From positions 1 through 16,055 of the forward strand of contig JBMOLL010000036.1 in assembly GCA_049325415.1 (NCBI GenBank): a stretch of DNA of 16,055 nucleotides, in the 5' to 3' direction. The DNA is from JBMOLL01 sp049325415. GTDB taxonomy: Bacteria > Bacteroidota > Bacteroidia > Bacteroidales > GCA-2748055. This document shows positions 8,201-16,037 of this stretch, piece after piece. The notes beneath the pieces were generated by a model. It made no database searches. It saw only the letters and a program-made list of their open reading frames with translations, and was not told the origin of the DNA. Every line of letters begins with the position of its first letter. Position 1 is the first letter of the stretch. Made by a program: the position numbers and the translations under genes.

Positions 8201-9413
8201 GGATAAGGTCTGCGGCGAAAGTCCCTCCATCGGCCTGCAGGGTGCATTCACAGTCGACCGTTGCCGATTCCCCTGCTGCCGGGACACCCTGGGGATCCCA
8301 GTTTTCAGGTACATTCCAGCCCATGGTGGCACCGCCTCCCGTCCAGTTATAGGTCTGTACTGCAGCCGGTACTGCGGTAGGATCCCAGTTGTCGCTTCCG
8401 GCCATCACCACCTGGGCCGTGTAGAGAGGAGCTTCTGCCTCTGTCAGGGCCCTGAGCCCTGCCCAGGCAGCCCGCTGACTCATATCGGCACCGTCGCCGG
8501 TATTGGCGTATTCGTATAGGTGGAGATCGGCACTCGTGGCGGCATAATCCATGTCCCAGGTATCGCCCCAGCCCTCGGGATGGATCATACCTGTCATGTC
8601 GCAGTAGAGCCAGGCCACTTTGGGATAATTGTGCCAGGGCCGTCCGAAGCGTACGAGTTCACCGTCGTCGCCCGCCCTTGGACTGCCGGTGGCATAGGTC
8701 AGTGCACAATGGTCAAAAACAAAGCCATAAGCTTGGTTCAGACCGGTGGAAGGAGCCGTGATCCATCCGCCTCCCCAGCTCCGGATCTCGCAATCCTGGA
8801 AAAAGACGGTACCCGATCCGTAAATATAGTCGGTCCGGCCCACCACTAGGCAATCCTTGAAATAACTCCTTTTGCCATCGCTCCAGAAGTACATGGTATC
8901 CTGGTATCCGTAAAAATCGACTGAAAGAAACACACATTTATCGGCTCTCACAGTGATGGCCTGCGCCTGTCCTACCGGACCTGCCGTATTCTGAATGGTC
9001 AGATTTTCGGCCCTGAAGCCATCACCCAGGATAGTCAGCGTGGCCGATGTGGCAATATTGTCTCCGGTCCATAAGGCAGCATCCTCAGTCGGGCATTTGC
9101 CCGTTGAACAGTCGTAGATGTGATAGCTGATCACGGTTTCGGACCGGCTCTCCCCAATCAGGCTAAGATTGATCTTATCTGCCGGAACGATCAGCTTTTC
9201 CGTATTGTACAGTCCCCGCTTGATATAAATGACCGTTGACCGGTCACTGTTTGACGGCGCAGCATTAATAGCTGCCTGCAGTGTGGTAAAATCTCCGGTT
9301 CCATCGGCTGCCACTACAATATCGGCACCTTCCGGATAAGTTTGTGCCATTCCGGCACTTGCTATAAAAGCGAACATCCACACAGCCATTAACCGGCCAA
9401 TAAGCTTCTTCAT
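5250..9413 (-). CDS. Secreted CE8 pectin methylesterase / PL1 pectate lyase fusion with T9SS sorting domain
   Basis: The ATG at 9413 gives a 1387-residue protein; an in-frame TTG at 9437 is a less likely start because the signal peptide follows the ATG directly (MKKLIGRL, then a hydrophobic core, cleavage near GMAQ). Residues about 30-337 are a CE8 pectin methylesterase with GPVGQAQA (Gln149), GYQDT (Asp172), GRTDYIYG (Asp195, nucleophile) and FGRPW (Arg258). Residues about 353-837 hold two related modules with autotransporter-associated beta-strand features (GTGSLILNSDNSDFSGRI). Residues about 847-1282 are a PL1 pectate lyase with IIIDHCSASW (Asp973, His974) and SRNPRL (catalytic-type Arg1038), ending in a calcium-loop motif DTDGDGMPDDWE (1241-1252). 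The last ~80 residues (VYSLTGTKM, GIYLVRIV, KIAVLR) are a T9SS type A sorting domain. It would demethylate homogalacturonan and cleave it by beta-elimination outside the cell. It follows GH28 by 122 bp and may be last in that operon. Confidence 0.93.
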   Translation of the reverse strand: MKKLIGRLMAVWMFAFIASAGMAQTYPEGADIVVAADGTGDFTTLQAAINAAPSNSDRSTVIYIKRGLYNTEKLIVPADKINLSLIGESRSETVISYHIYDCSTGKCPTEDAALWTGDNIATSATLTILGDGFRAENLTIQNTAGPVGQAQAITVRADKCVFLSVDFYGYQDTMYFWSDGKRSYFKDCLVVGRTDYIYGSGTVFFQDCEIRSWGGGWITAPSTGLNQAYGFVFDHCALTYATGSPRAGDDGELVRFGRPWHNYPKVAWLYCDMTGMIHPEGWGDTWDMDYAATSADLHLYEYANTGDGADMSQRAAWAGLRALTEAEAPLYTAQVVMAGSDNWDPTAVPAAVQTYNWTGGGATMGWNVPENWDPQGVPAAGESATVDCECTLQADGGTFAADLILKKGAILDVMANSSAAYISVAKAGIFAPADVSLAGKVATKDSILFGAGGILTLDAELVGVHALSKIGTGSLILNSDNSDFSGRITVEEGTLSAPVAAALGRSSVEVKSGATLGIGDNNAMYARAKLRVVTGSALQLDADVTISEFYIDDVLQGIGEYSATTNPALISGVGKVIIGRPDTFYFHRTANGNWDVAENFTPALLPEAGETVVCEEEMETTSSIFTADILLGYPGDLRLRGDHTCMGTIFMEEGTLFKYNTSGAGMKLTAPIMLLGNVTMDMQSSNTTGSTMTLAGPVTGPYTVTALNNGKGTVNSGNLLLTADNSSFTGNWDATVYSNRYPTTAGYITTIEGKSENAFGKGRITVGLDNKVIFSHSKAAGDSLVLSLQDNAKAILNVDVQVDKFFLNGVAMDSGEYSVATHPDLFEGSGKIIVGEPGGGTEPTGDLPAFPGAEGHGKYTTGGRGGRVIYVTNLLDNNQPGSLRYAVAQTGARIVIFKVSGTIQLTSALNIANDNITIAGQTAPGDGITLRDYPVYIGADNVIIRFIRFRMGDAAAQEGDALGGRFKKNIIIDHCSASWSTDECVSFYQNENFTLQWSFITESLRNSVHDKGSHGYGGIWGGKNASFHHNLMASHDSRNPRLGEVKGDAFALTDLVDLRNNVIYNWQGNSAYGGEAMHANFVNCYYKPGPATTKYERIYSIDKLLETGYPISNIWGKYYIDGNVLATSTRATDDNWTYGVYNQFAAQYTVTTEEKEAMRLAEELDPGEVYTHTAEEAYERVLKFGGASLVRDDVDLRMVHDVSTGTATYMTGGNGSVNGIIDTQTAVGGWPVLNSLPPPTDTDGDGMPDDWETEKGLNPGNAGDAQLITIDGLYPNLEVYLYSLVDSIISNQNEYQPNDTTSTEGILQDLVPVHAWYSGPTNELVISHMDDITGIEVYSLTGTKMAEGRFHSAEIRWPLPDLVQGIYLVRIVDEKKRLSTCKIAVLR
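6903..8357 (-). repeat. Duplicated beta-strand passenger modules inside the CE8-PL1 fusion
   Basis: Two protein-level modules lie at about 7668-8357 and 6903-7667. Each opens with a Trp/Asn-rich NW motif (GWNVPENWDP; GNWDVAENFTP), passes through PATR-like beta repeats and closes with a matching segment: EFYIDDVLQGIGEYS with GVGKVIIGRP in the first, KFFLNGVAMDSGEYS with GSGKIIVGEP in the second. They separate the two catalytic domains and probably act as a stalk or carbohydrate-contacting spacer; no catalytic motif is visible. Confidence 0.75.
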
Positions 9414-9510
9414 CGTTTGTCTTTTTAAATTTCCCAACTATTCCGGCAGTTCATCCTTCCTCACTGAAGCTGTATGCCGGCACCTTATGCATGGCAGGTT
9501 CTGATATCAG

Positions 9511-9537
9511 GACAGCCAAAATCAATTTTTGGTTGTC
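9511..9537 (-). other. Intercistronic hairpin at the stop of GH28, upstream of the CE8-PL1 fusion
   Basis: On the minus strand GACA plus CCAAAA pairs with TTTTGG plus TGTC around an ATTGA loop; only one A-C mismatch interrupts the stem. It starts inside the GH28 stop codon (9536-9538). No T tract follows, so it is not a standard terminator; a 10-bp palindrome CTGATATCAG (9501-9510) comes next. It could protect the upstream mRNA from 3' exonucleases or tune expression of the fusion gene. The rest of the 122-bp gap shows no clear promoter. Confidence 0.55.
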
Positions 9538-11218
9538 AGAACTTTACCTCATTTTTCTTCACTTCCGTACCCAGGGTGACAAAGTTCTTCATATCCTTTG
9601 CTCCTCCGATGGTAATCGCGCTGCACTCCTCTCCCCGAACCATAATATCCGTTCCGGAAGAATAGGCATAATCCAGGTTCCGGATCGATACGTCCTTCGA
9701 ATTATAAATATCCACGGCTTTCCCTTTGGAGGTGATCAGGTGGATATCGTTGATCTCAACACCGCTGGCATCGGCAATGGAGATCCCGTACTCCGACTGC
9801 AGCAGCATAGAGCTGAGCTTCACATTCTCCAGGTTCATCTCCGGGAGACCCTGCAGTATAACAGACTGATAAGCGCCTTTGACTTCAATGTCCCTAATAA
9901 AGATGGATCTGAATAAAGGCGTTGCCTCCGTCACGGGTTCAGGCTCCGAAGTGATCCTTTCGTTCCCGTCTTCCAGCAATTCAGAAACCGATTGTCCGCC
10001 GTAATACAGGTTAAAGGAGATGGCGTAGGTCGGAATATCGGTCATACGGATATCCGAGATGTAAATATTTTCAACCACTCCGCCCCTGCCCCGGTTACTT
10101 TTAAAGCGCAGGCCCACATCGGTTCCCATGAAGGTGCAGCCGGAAACATGCATATTCCTTACACCTCCCGACATCTCGCTGCCGACGGTCACTCCTCCAT
10201 GCCCGTGATAGACGATACAATTGGTGATGACAATATTTTCCGTGGGGATTCCCCTTTTCCGGCCTTCCTCGTCCTTGCCCGATTTGATGCAGATGGCATC
10301 ATCACCGACATCCAGGTTGCACCGGTCGACCAGTACGTTTTTGCAGGATTCGATATCCATCCCGTCTCCATTCTGGGAATACCAGGGATTCCTGATTGTC
10401 AGATTACGGAGGATGAGGTCTTCCACGATCAGCGGGTGGATGCACCACGCCGGTGAATTCTGAAATACAGGACCGTCGAACATGATCCGGCGACTGTTCT
10501 GAATGCTCACCATCACGGGTCTCAGGAAATCGCGGATAGCTTCGTATTCCTCTTTGGTTTTCAGGTTCAGAGGGATATTCATATCTGCACCCTCCGAAGC
10601 TTTCATGTATTGTTCCGACGGGTACCAGGCATTACCTTTGGCATTGGTCACACCGCCCGAAGCCACCAGTTTCTTCCACTGCGAGCTGGTGAGCTTATCT
10701 TTTTTAACGAAGCGCCAGGCATCCCCCGACCCGTCCCATACCCCTTTCCCGGTGAAGGCAACATTCTCCACGTTGACCCCGTAGATCGGCGAAATGCAGC
10801 GCCAGGTGTTCAGGCCTTCAAAGGAAGTTTCAACCAGTGGATACAGATTCTTATCGGTGGAAAAAATGATCATGGATCCCTCTTCAGCATGCAGTTCAAG
10901 ATTACTTTTCAAAATTATGGGCCCTGTGAGCCAGATACCCGGGGGGATGATCACCTTGCCGCCACCTTTGGAACTTACCGCAGCAATTGCCTCGGCAAAT
11001 GCTTTCGTATTGAGCTCCTGTCCGCCGCTTATTGCACCAAAATCCACAATGGAAACGGTATATCCGGGGATTTCCGGTTCCCTTATGGCGGGCATGGCAA
11101 ATTCGATATCCTTTGAGAATTCCACGAGTTTTGGAGGGTTTTCCTGACTACTGACGGTGCAGCTGCTGACTGTCAGCATCAAAGGAATGATCAGTTTTAA
11201 GATAGGTTTTGTTATCAT
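9536..11218 (-). CDS. GH28 polygalacturonase-family glycoside hydrolase, predicted lipoprotein
   Basis: The 560-residue product has a lipoprotein signal (hydrophobic 8-17, lipobox VSSC, Cys20). GH28 enzymes hydrolyse galacturonic acid linkages in homogalacturonan or rhamnogalacturonan with inversion. The active-site motifs are present: SQNGDGMDI (Asp285), VGDDAICIKSG (Asp306, Asp307), YHGHGGVTVG (His338/His340), and LRFKS (Arg371, Lys373) in place of the classic RIK. Like many Bacteroidota GH28 proteins it carries an N-terminal extension and an insert (about 170-230) relative to fungal endo-polygalacturonases, features often associated with exo-action; that is inference. Residues after the lipid-attached Cys (TVSSQEN) lack an acidic surface-export signal, so a periplasmic location is more likely. 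It starts 10 bp after the CE8 stop with no obvious Shine-Dalgarno, which suggests translational coupling. Confidence 0.94.
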   Translation of the reverse strand: MITKPILKLIIPLMLTVSSCTVSSQENPPKLVEFSKDIEFAMPAIREPEIPGYTVSIVDFGAISGGQELNTKAFAEAIAAVSSKGGGKVIIPPGIWLTGPIILKSNLELHAEEGSMIIFSTDKNLYPLVETSFEGLNTWRCISPIYGVNVENVAFTGKGVWDGSGDAWRFVKKDKLTSSQWKKLVASGGVTNAKGNAWYPSEQYMKASEGADMNIPLNLKTKEEYEAIRDFLRPVMVSIQNSRRIMFDGPVFQNSPAWCIHPLIVEDLILRNLTIRNPWYSQNGDGMDIESCKNVLVDRCNLDVGDDAICIKSGKDEEGRKRGIPTENIVITNCIVYHGHGGVTVGSEMSGGVRNMHVSGCTFMGTDVGLRFKSNRGRGGVVENIYISDIRMTDIPTYAISFNLYYGGQSVSELLEDGNERITSEPEPVTEATPLFRSIFIRDIEVKGAYQSVILQGLPEMNLENVKLSSMLLQSEYGISIADASGVEINDIHLITSKGKAVDIYNSKDVSIRNLDYAYSSGTDIMVRGEECSAITIGGAKDMKNFVTLGTEVKKNEVKF

Positions 11219-11228
11219 TTAGGCGTCT

Positions 11229-12197
11229 TTAATCTTGATGAATAAATAAATCGGAACGGCTGACCCAGTCGCCCAGTACCGTTTCCGGCCGGAAGACCAG
11301 GGCTTCCTTTTCCGTAAGTTGCTTCGACCATTCCACCCGCTGACCGGTACCTGCGCCCGGGCCGGTATTGCCCCATTCGGCAAAACGGGCAGTAGCTTCG
11401 TTTTCGGCCTTGTCCCAGTTATTCCAGCCTTCCGGTCTGATTACTTCAGACAGTGTACAGGCAAGAAAAACCGAGTTACCGAAGGGGCGCCAGGGCCTAC
11501 CGAGGTAAACCGATCCTTCGGGTGCATCCCCTGTGATCCGGCACTTATGGAAGATAAAACCGTAGGTGTTGTCGCTGTTGGTCGAGGGTGCGGTAATATA
11601 TCCGGCTGTCTTACAGAAGATCGTGCAGTTTTCAAACCACGCAGTTGACCAGCCGAAAATAAAGTCGACCGTTCCTTCGATATAACAGTCGCGATAGTAC
11701 TGGCGGCTTTTTTCCCCGTGAGGGTACAATGTATCCTGATAGCCCAGGAAACGGCACGACCGGAAAGCGACCATATCCCCATCGATCCTTAGCGCAACCG
11801 CTTGACCTACAGGTCCTGAAGAATTTTCAAAGGTGATATTCTCAGCGGTAAAACCATCCCCGAAAAGAAAGAAAGTGGAAGAACCTGTGGTTCCCATCTC
11901 CTCTCCGAAGCGGTTCTTTTTTGAGGCATAATCATCGTTGGTAAGGATCACACGGTTCATATCCTCTCCGACCAGGGATACGTTGGTCTTGCTGGCCGGA
12001 AGCACCAGTTTTTCTTTATAGATGCCGTTCCGGACAAAGATGGTGGTACGGTTCTTCCGGAAATCCGGAACAGCATCAAAAGCATCCTGCACGGTGGTAA
12101 AATCCCCTTTACCGCCCTGGTCGACAATAAAATCCCAGGCAAAAACAGGAACACTGTTTAAGGCCAGCAAAAGCAGGATGTAATTTACAGTTCTCAT
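11229..12197 (-). CDS. CE8 pectin methylesterase, secreted single-domain form
   Basis: This 322-residue enzyme has a short Sec signal (cleavage after VFA, residue 20) and one CE8 beta-helix domain. The conserved set is complete: GDFTTVQDA near the N-terminus, GPVGQAVA (Gln132), GYQDTLY (Asp155, acid/base), GTVDFIFG (Asp178, nucleophile) and LGRPWRP (Arg234). It removes methyl esters from homogalacturonan, exposing galacturonate to the PL1 and GH28 enzymes of the same operon. There is no lipobox or sorting tail, so it should be a soluble periplasmic protein. Its ATG overlaps the stop of the esterase gene upstream in ATGA (12194-12197), so the two are translationally coupled. It is clearly related to the CE8 domain of the large fusion but much diverged from it. 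Confidence 0.95.
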   Translation of the reverse strand: MRTVNYILLLLALNSVPVFAWDFIVDQGGKGDFTTVQDAFDAVPDFRKNRTTIFVRNGIYKEKLVLPASKTNVSLVGEDMNRVILTNDDYASKKNRFGEEMGTTGSSTFFLFGDGFTAENITFENSSGPVGQAVALRIDGDMVAFRSCRFLGYQDTLYPHGEKSRQYYRDCYIEGTVDFIFGWSTAWFENCTIFCKTAGYITAPSTNSDNTYGFIFHKCRITGDAPEGSVYLGRPWRPFGNSVFLACTLSEVIRPEGWNNWDKAENEATARFAEWGNTGPGAGTGQRVEWSKQLTEKEALVFRPETVLGDWVSRSDLFIHQD

Positions 12198-13000
12198 TTC
12201 TTCAGGTCTTCAGCTGCCAGATTCACCAATCCTTCGTAAACCAGCCTGGCCACCTCCCGGGCACCTTCGGGCTGGAAATGCGTATTATCGTTTTGTCCGT
12301 CGGGATAAGCCGGATATACACCGGGGGGCAGATTCATAAAATAATGCGTGCTCACATAGTCCTGCCCTTTTTCCGAGAAGCTGTCCATGGAGAGCTGGTT
12401 CAGGTCGATGAGCGGAGTTGCTGTTTCCACGGCCACTTCTTTCATACTGGCCGGATAGGAACCATGGACGTTGCTCAGGTGCCCGTTCTCCCAGGGGTAG
12501 TTTCTGGCCACCGGGGTGATCAGAACCGGGCGCGCCTTCTTTTCCCTTGTCTGTTCAATAAACAGACGCAGGAACTCCTTGTAGCCCACCGTATCGACAT
12601 AACGCTCTGTTTTGGCCACCGCGGCATCGTTATGTCCGAACTGTATCAGCACAAAATCGCCCGGTTTCAGGGCGTCCCTTACCTGACGCCACCTGCCTTC
12701 CTGGAAGAAGGTACGGGTGCTTCTGCCTCCCCTGGCCCGGTCATCGACCACAACGCTGTCGGCATCAAACCAGTCCTTCAGGCTATCGAGATACGTTCCC
12801 GACATGTAGGTCTGGAAGACCTGTCCCCAGCCCGTTACCGGGTAACGTTCGCTTTCGTAATTGTCGTAGAGGGTATAATCGGCCACGGTGGAATCACCGA
12901 TCAGCCATACCGTAATGATCCTGTCTGTGTATGGACCCCTTGTGCAGGCCTGCAGAAGCAGAACCATCAGAAAAGCCAGTATTCTAATTCTGTTTCTCAT
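12194..13000 (-). CDS. SGNH/GDSL esterase, CE12-type rhamnogalacturonan acetylesterase, predicted lipoprotein
   Basis: I chose the ATG at 13000 (268 residues), 4 bp after the GH43 stop; an in-frame TTG at 13015 would add five residues and overlap GH43. Numbering is from the ATG. The N-terminus is a lipoprotein signal with lipobox LQAC (Cys19). The four SGNH blocks are all visible: WLIGDSTVADY (Ser37, nucleophile), RGGRSTRTF (Gly92 region), FGHNDAA (Asn124), and DNTHFQ (Asp238, His241). The GDSTVAD and RGGRS forms are those of CE12 rhamnogalacturonan acetylesterases, which remove acetyl groups from the galacturonate of rhamnogalacturonan I and let lyases and hydrolases act. Its ATGA overlap with CE8 downstream places it firmly in the operon. 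Acetylated homogalacturonan is an alternative substrate. Confidence 0.9.
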   Translation of the reverse strand: MRNRIRILAFLMVLLLQACTRGPYTDRIITVWLIGDSTVADYTLYDNYESERYPVTGWGQVFQTYMSGTYLDSLKDWFDADSVVVDDRARGGRSTRTFFQEGRWRQVRDALKPGDFVLIQFGHNDAAVAKTERYVDTVGYKEFLRLFIEQTREKKARPVLITPVARNYPWENGHLSNVHGSYPASMKEVAVETATPLIDLNQLSMDSFSEKGQDYVSTHYFMNLPPGVYPAYPDGQNDNTHFQPEGAREVARLVYEGLVNLAAEDLKK

Positions 13001-13004
13001 ATGG

Positions 13005-14639
13005 CTATTTTTCAATCCGGAACCAGTCGATATCCACGGTACCCGAATCGTTGGTGAAATTTCCCCTGCGGGCGAAATACCCTATTTTTGCACCGATCCA
13101 GCGACCCGGTTTTGCCGCGAAAGCCGTTCCAACCTGTCTAAATTTCTTTCCGTCTGTGCTGTAGGAAAAAGTGCATACAGCCCCTTCATCCACCCTGATC
13201 CTGAACTGCACCTCGTTCTTTCCTGTAGGCACGGAAAAGAGTTCGATCTCCTCGCCCTCTTTTTCTGCATTTTTGCATTCAACCAGGCTAATCACATAGT
13301 TGTCTCCCGATCTTTTCAGGGAGATAAAGCGGTAATCCTCGCCCATCACCACGAAGCCTGCCTCGTCGCCGGAAGTGGAAGAGGAAAGCTTCAGGGAGGT
13401 TGTTGCCGTAAACTCACCCGCAGGAAATTTCTGCAGCAAAAGGTTCGGCATCTCCCACAGATTCGACTCCACGCTGGGCCGGGGAAGACAGTTCAGCCTG
13501 AAAAAGCCCATGCTTCCTGCCGGGAAACCGAAATTCAGCGCGGGATTGGCATGCCATTGCCATTGCATGCCGGGCTGATTTCCTGAGAACTCATCGCTCT
13601 CGGGCGGACTTAGAGGCAGACTTTTCCCGACGACCGGTTTCCTGTAGCTCAGCACAGGCTCACCGGTACCATCCCCGTCGTTATCGGTTCCCATAACCGG
13701 CCAGTTGTTTTTCCAGGTCATGGGTTGCAGATGAACGATACGGCCATAGGCTCCCTTATCCTGAAAATGGATGAACCAGTCCTCACCTGTTTTTGTATCT
13801 ACCCATGCACCCTGATGAGGGCCGTTGACTGTTGAAGTGCCCTGGTTCAGGACGATCCGCGACTCATAGGGCCCAAATACGGACCGCGAGCGCAGGGCCA
13901 GTTGCCAGCCACCGGTAACTCCTCCGGCGGGTGCAAAAATGTAATAATATCCATTCCGCTTGTAAAACTTGGGGCCTTCCACCGTCGGGTTATCCGGATG
14001 ACCGTCGAAGACCAACACCTCATTTCCAATGATTTTTGTTCCATCGGGGTCCATTTCAGCGACCACCAGGATGCTCTTGATCCCGGCACGGCTGCCTGCA
14101 AAGGCATGTACGAGGTAGGCTTTGCCGTCATCGTCCCAGAGGGGAGAGGGATCAATCAGTCCACGTCCACCTTTTACAAGGACCGGCTCCGACCATGGAC
14201 CGGCGGGATCCTCCGCCCGGATCATGTAAATTCCAAATTCCGGATCGGGATAAAAAATGTAGAAACTGCGGTCGTGGTAACGGATACAGGGCGCCCAGAC
14301 TCCCTGTCCGTGCCGGGGCAGGGAATAGTATTCTTCAGGGATCAGGCGCGGAAGGGCATAGCTTTTCAGTTCCCAGTTCACCAGGTCCCTGGAATGTAGT
14401 ATGGGGAGGCCCGGGACACAATTAAAGGATGAAGCAGTCATGTAAAAATCCTCGCCGACACGCACAACGTCCGGATCGGAATAGTCGGCATACAGAACGG
14501 GATTACGATAGGTTCCGTCGCTGTTATCGGCCACCCAGACTCCGGATACAGGCTGCTGGGCAGCGGTATTCAGCGCCAGCGCCAGCCCTGTCAGAAGGAG
14601 CAGCCTCCCCGCGAATCCGGTCCTGTAGAATAGTGTCAT
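13005..14639 (-). CDS. GH43 glycoside hydrolase (arabinofuranosidase/xylosidase type) with C-terminal beta-sandwich
   Basis: A 544-residue exported protein with a Sec signal (hydrophobic 12-22, cleavage near TAAQ, residue 27). Residues about 43-335 form the five-bladed propeller of GH43, with the three expected acids: general base Asp55 in YSDPDVVRVG, Asp163 in GLIDPSPLWDDDG, and general acid Glu221 in TVEGPKFY; His275 in NGPHQG is also typical. Residues about 345-540 form the C-terminal concanavalin-like sandwich found in two-domain GH43 enzymes. Family members cut arabinofuranosyl, xylosyl or galactosyl ends; in a pectin operon, removal of arabinan or related side chains from rhamnogalacturonan I is the best guess, but subfamily and linkage need phylogeny. 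It starts 6 bp after the PL1 stop; AAAGGGG lies immediately before the ATG, closer than an ideal Shine-Dalgarno. Confidence 0.92.
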   Translation of the reverse strand: MTLFYRTGFAGRLLLLTGLALALNTAAQQPVSGVWVADNSDGTYRNPVLYADYSDPDVVRVGEDFYMTASSFNCVPGLPILHSRDLVNWELKSYALPRLIPEEYYSLPRHGQGVWAPCIRYHDRSFYIFYPDPEFGIYMIRAEDPAGPWSEPVLVKGGRGLIDPSPLWDDDGKAYLVHAFAGSRAGIKSILVVAEMDPDGTKIIGNEVLVFDGHPDNPTVEGPKFYKRNGYYYIFAPAGGVTGGWQLALRSRSVFGPYESRIVLNQGTSTVNGPHQGAWVDTKTGEDWFIHFQDKGAYGRIVHLQPMTWKNNWPVMGTDNDGDGTGEPVLSYRKPVVGKSLPLSPPESDEFSGNQPGMQWQWHANPALNFGFPAGSMGFFRLNCLPRPSVESNLWEMPNLLLQKFPAGEFTATTSLKLSSSTSGDEAGFVVMGEDYRFISLKRSGDNYVISLVECKNAEKEGEEIELFSVPTGKNEVQFRIRVDEGAVCTFSYSTDGKKFRQVGTAFAAKPGRWIGAKIGYFARRGNFTNDSGTVDIDWFRIEK

Positions 14640-14645
14640 ACCCCT

Positions 14646-16037
14646 TTATTTTTTGTCTGCAACCAGCCCGTTAATGTAAACTTCAACATTCGTATAATGC
14701 CTGTAGAGGGTGTACTCCCGGCTGTCGTCTTTTCCCGGGTCCAGTTTATGCTTCGTCTCCCACTGATCGGGCATGCCGTCGTTATCACTGTCGGGTGGAG
14801 CAGGCAGGCTTTTCAGCTCGGGCCAGCCGCCGACATCGTTCTGGGAATCGATGATCCCGTTCTTTCCGCCTTCATAGGAAGCACCATACTGCTCCTCCCC
14901 TGTACTGACCTCGCGGATAATCCGCAGATCAACCGGGTCGCGCGTCAGGCTGGCACCGGCCGACTCCAGTACGTCGAGATAGGCCTGACGGGCCTTTTCG
15001 GTCTTCACCGGTGTATGCTCAACCGGTGATCCGAGCCTGGATGCCAGGATCTGAGTGTCGGTGAGATCGTCGTTCTGGACCCCTCCCTTCCAGTTATCCC
15101 TGGAAATTTCCGGAAAGCCTTCGAGCTCATTACCACAGATATAAAATTTACCGGCTGCTAGGGTATCCTTGTTAATGGAGGGATTATAAAACTCTTCGGT
15201 TAGTTCCAGGATCCTGTCCCTTACCTTTTTGCGTGTGGCAGGGCCCGGTTTGAAATAGTTGTCGACGATGTTGTAATAGCCCTCTTCTCCCCCGTAAATA
15301 CTGTTAAATCCCCAGTTATAAATCACATTGTTGCGGATGTCGGTTTTTTCCCTTTCCGGCTTACCGGTGTAACGCGAACCGCATAGCCTTGGATTTCTGC
15401 TGGTGTGATCCGACAGGAGATTATGGTGGAACGACGCGTTGAGTCCTCCCCAGATCCCGCCATAACCGTGTTCTCCTTTGTGATGTTCCGACAGGTAGAG
15501 GCTTTCACTGACAATACACCACTGCATGGTGAAATTCTCATTGTCATAAAAGGAAGCGACCTCGTCCATGGCCCAGCTGAAGCTGCAGTGGTCAATGATG
15601 ATGTTTTTGTGGCCGGATCCTGATGCCGCGTCATTTTCCTCCTTCATCACATCCCCGGGCCGCACCCGGATGTACCTGATGATCACATTATCCGCTTCAA
15701 CCTTCAGTCCGTAGTTCTTCAGGCAGATCCCGTCACCGGGGGCTGTTTGTCCGGCAATAGTGATACTGTCATTTTTAATATAGATGGGCTTTGACAGTTC
15801 AATATTTCCGGAAACCCTGAAAATGATGATCCGCGGACCTTTCGCTTCGATGGCCTTACGGAGGCTGCCATTACCCTTGTCGTTGAGGTTATCCACATAG
15901 ATCACCCGGCCGCCCCGGCCGCCGGTGCAAAATGCTCCTCCCCCTTCAGCACCGGGGAATGCGGGGGTCTGAGCATTGCAGGCTACCAGGATCAGCATGG
16001 AAACCAGCGATAGAAAAATCGTTTTAAAATGTTTCAT
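14646..16037 (-). CDS. PL1 pectate lyase, predicted lipoprotein, first visible gene of the minus-strand operon
   Basis: The 463-residue protein begins with a lipoprotein signal (lipobox LVAC, Cys20) and goes straight into the PL1 domain: AFPGAEGGGAFCTGGRGG, a beta-helix core, IIIDHCSFSW (Asp149, His150) with AMDE (Asp158), HGYGGIWGG and TSRNPRL (Arg214, the position of the catalytic Arg in pectate lyases). The C-terminal end carries DSDNDGMPDQWE (416-427), a calcium-loop motif. It cleaves de-esterified homogalacturonan by beta-elimination, giving unsaturated oligomers that feed GH105. The residues after Cys (NAQT) lack acidic surface-export features, suggesting the periplasmic face. The domain aligns along its whole length with the PL1 part of the 5250-9413 fusion but has neither the CE8 part nor the sorting tail. 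Only 18 bp upstream are in the window, so the operon promoter and any earlier genes are outside it. Confidence 0.95.
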   Translation of the reverse strand: MKHFKTIFLSLVSMLILVACNAQTPAFPGAEGGGAFCTGGRGGRVIYVDNLNDKGNGSLRKAIEAKGPRIIIFRVSGNIELSKPIYIKNDSITIAGQTAPGDGICLKNYGLKVEADNVIIRYIRVRPGDVMKEENDAASGSGHKNIIIDHCSFSWAMDEVASFYDNENFTMQWCIVSESLYLSEHHKGEHGYGGIWGGLNASFHHNLLSDHTSRNPRLCGSRYTGKPEREKTDIRNNVIYNWGFNSIYGGEEGYYNIVDNYFKPGPATRKKVRDRILELTEEFYNPSINKDTLAAGKFYICGNELEGFPEISRDNWKGGVQNDDLTDTQILASRLGSPVEHTPVKTEKARQAYLDVLESAGASLTRDPVDLRIIREVSTGEEQYGASYEGGKNGIIDSQNDVGGWPELKSLPAPPDSDNDGMPDQWETKHKLDPGKDDSREYTLYRHYTNVEVYINGLVADKK

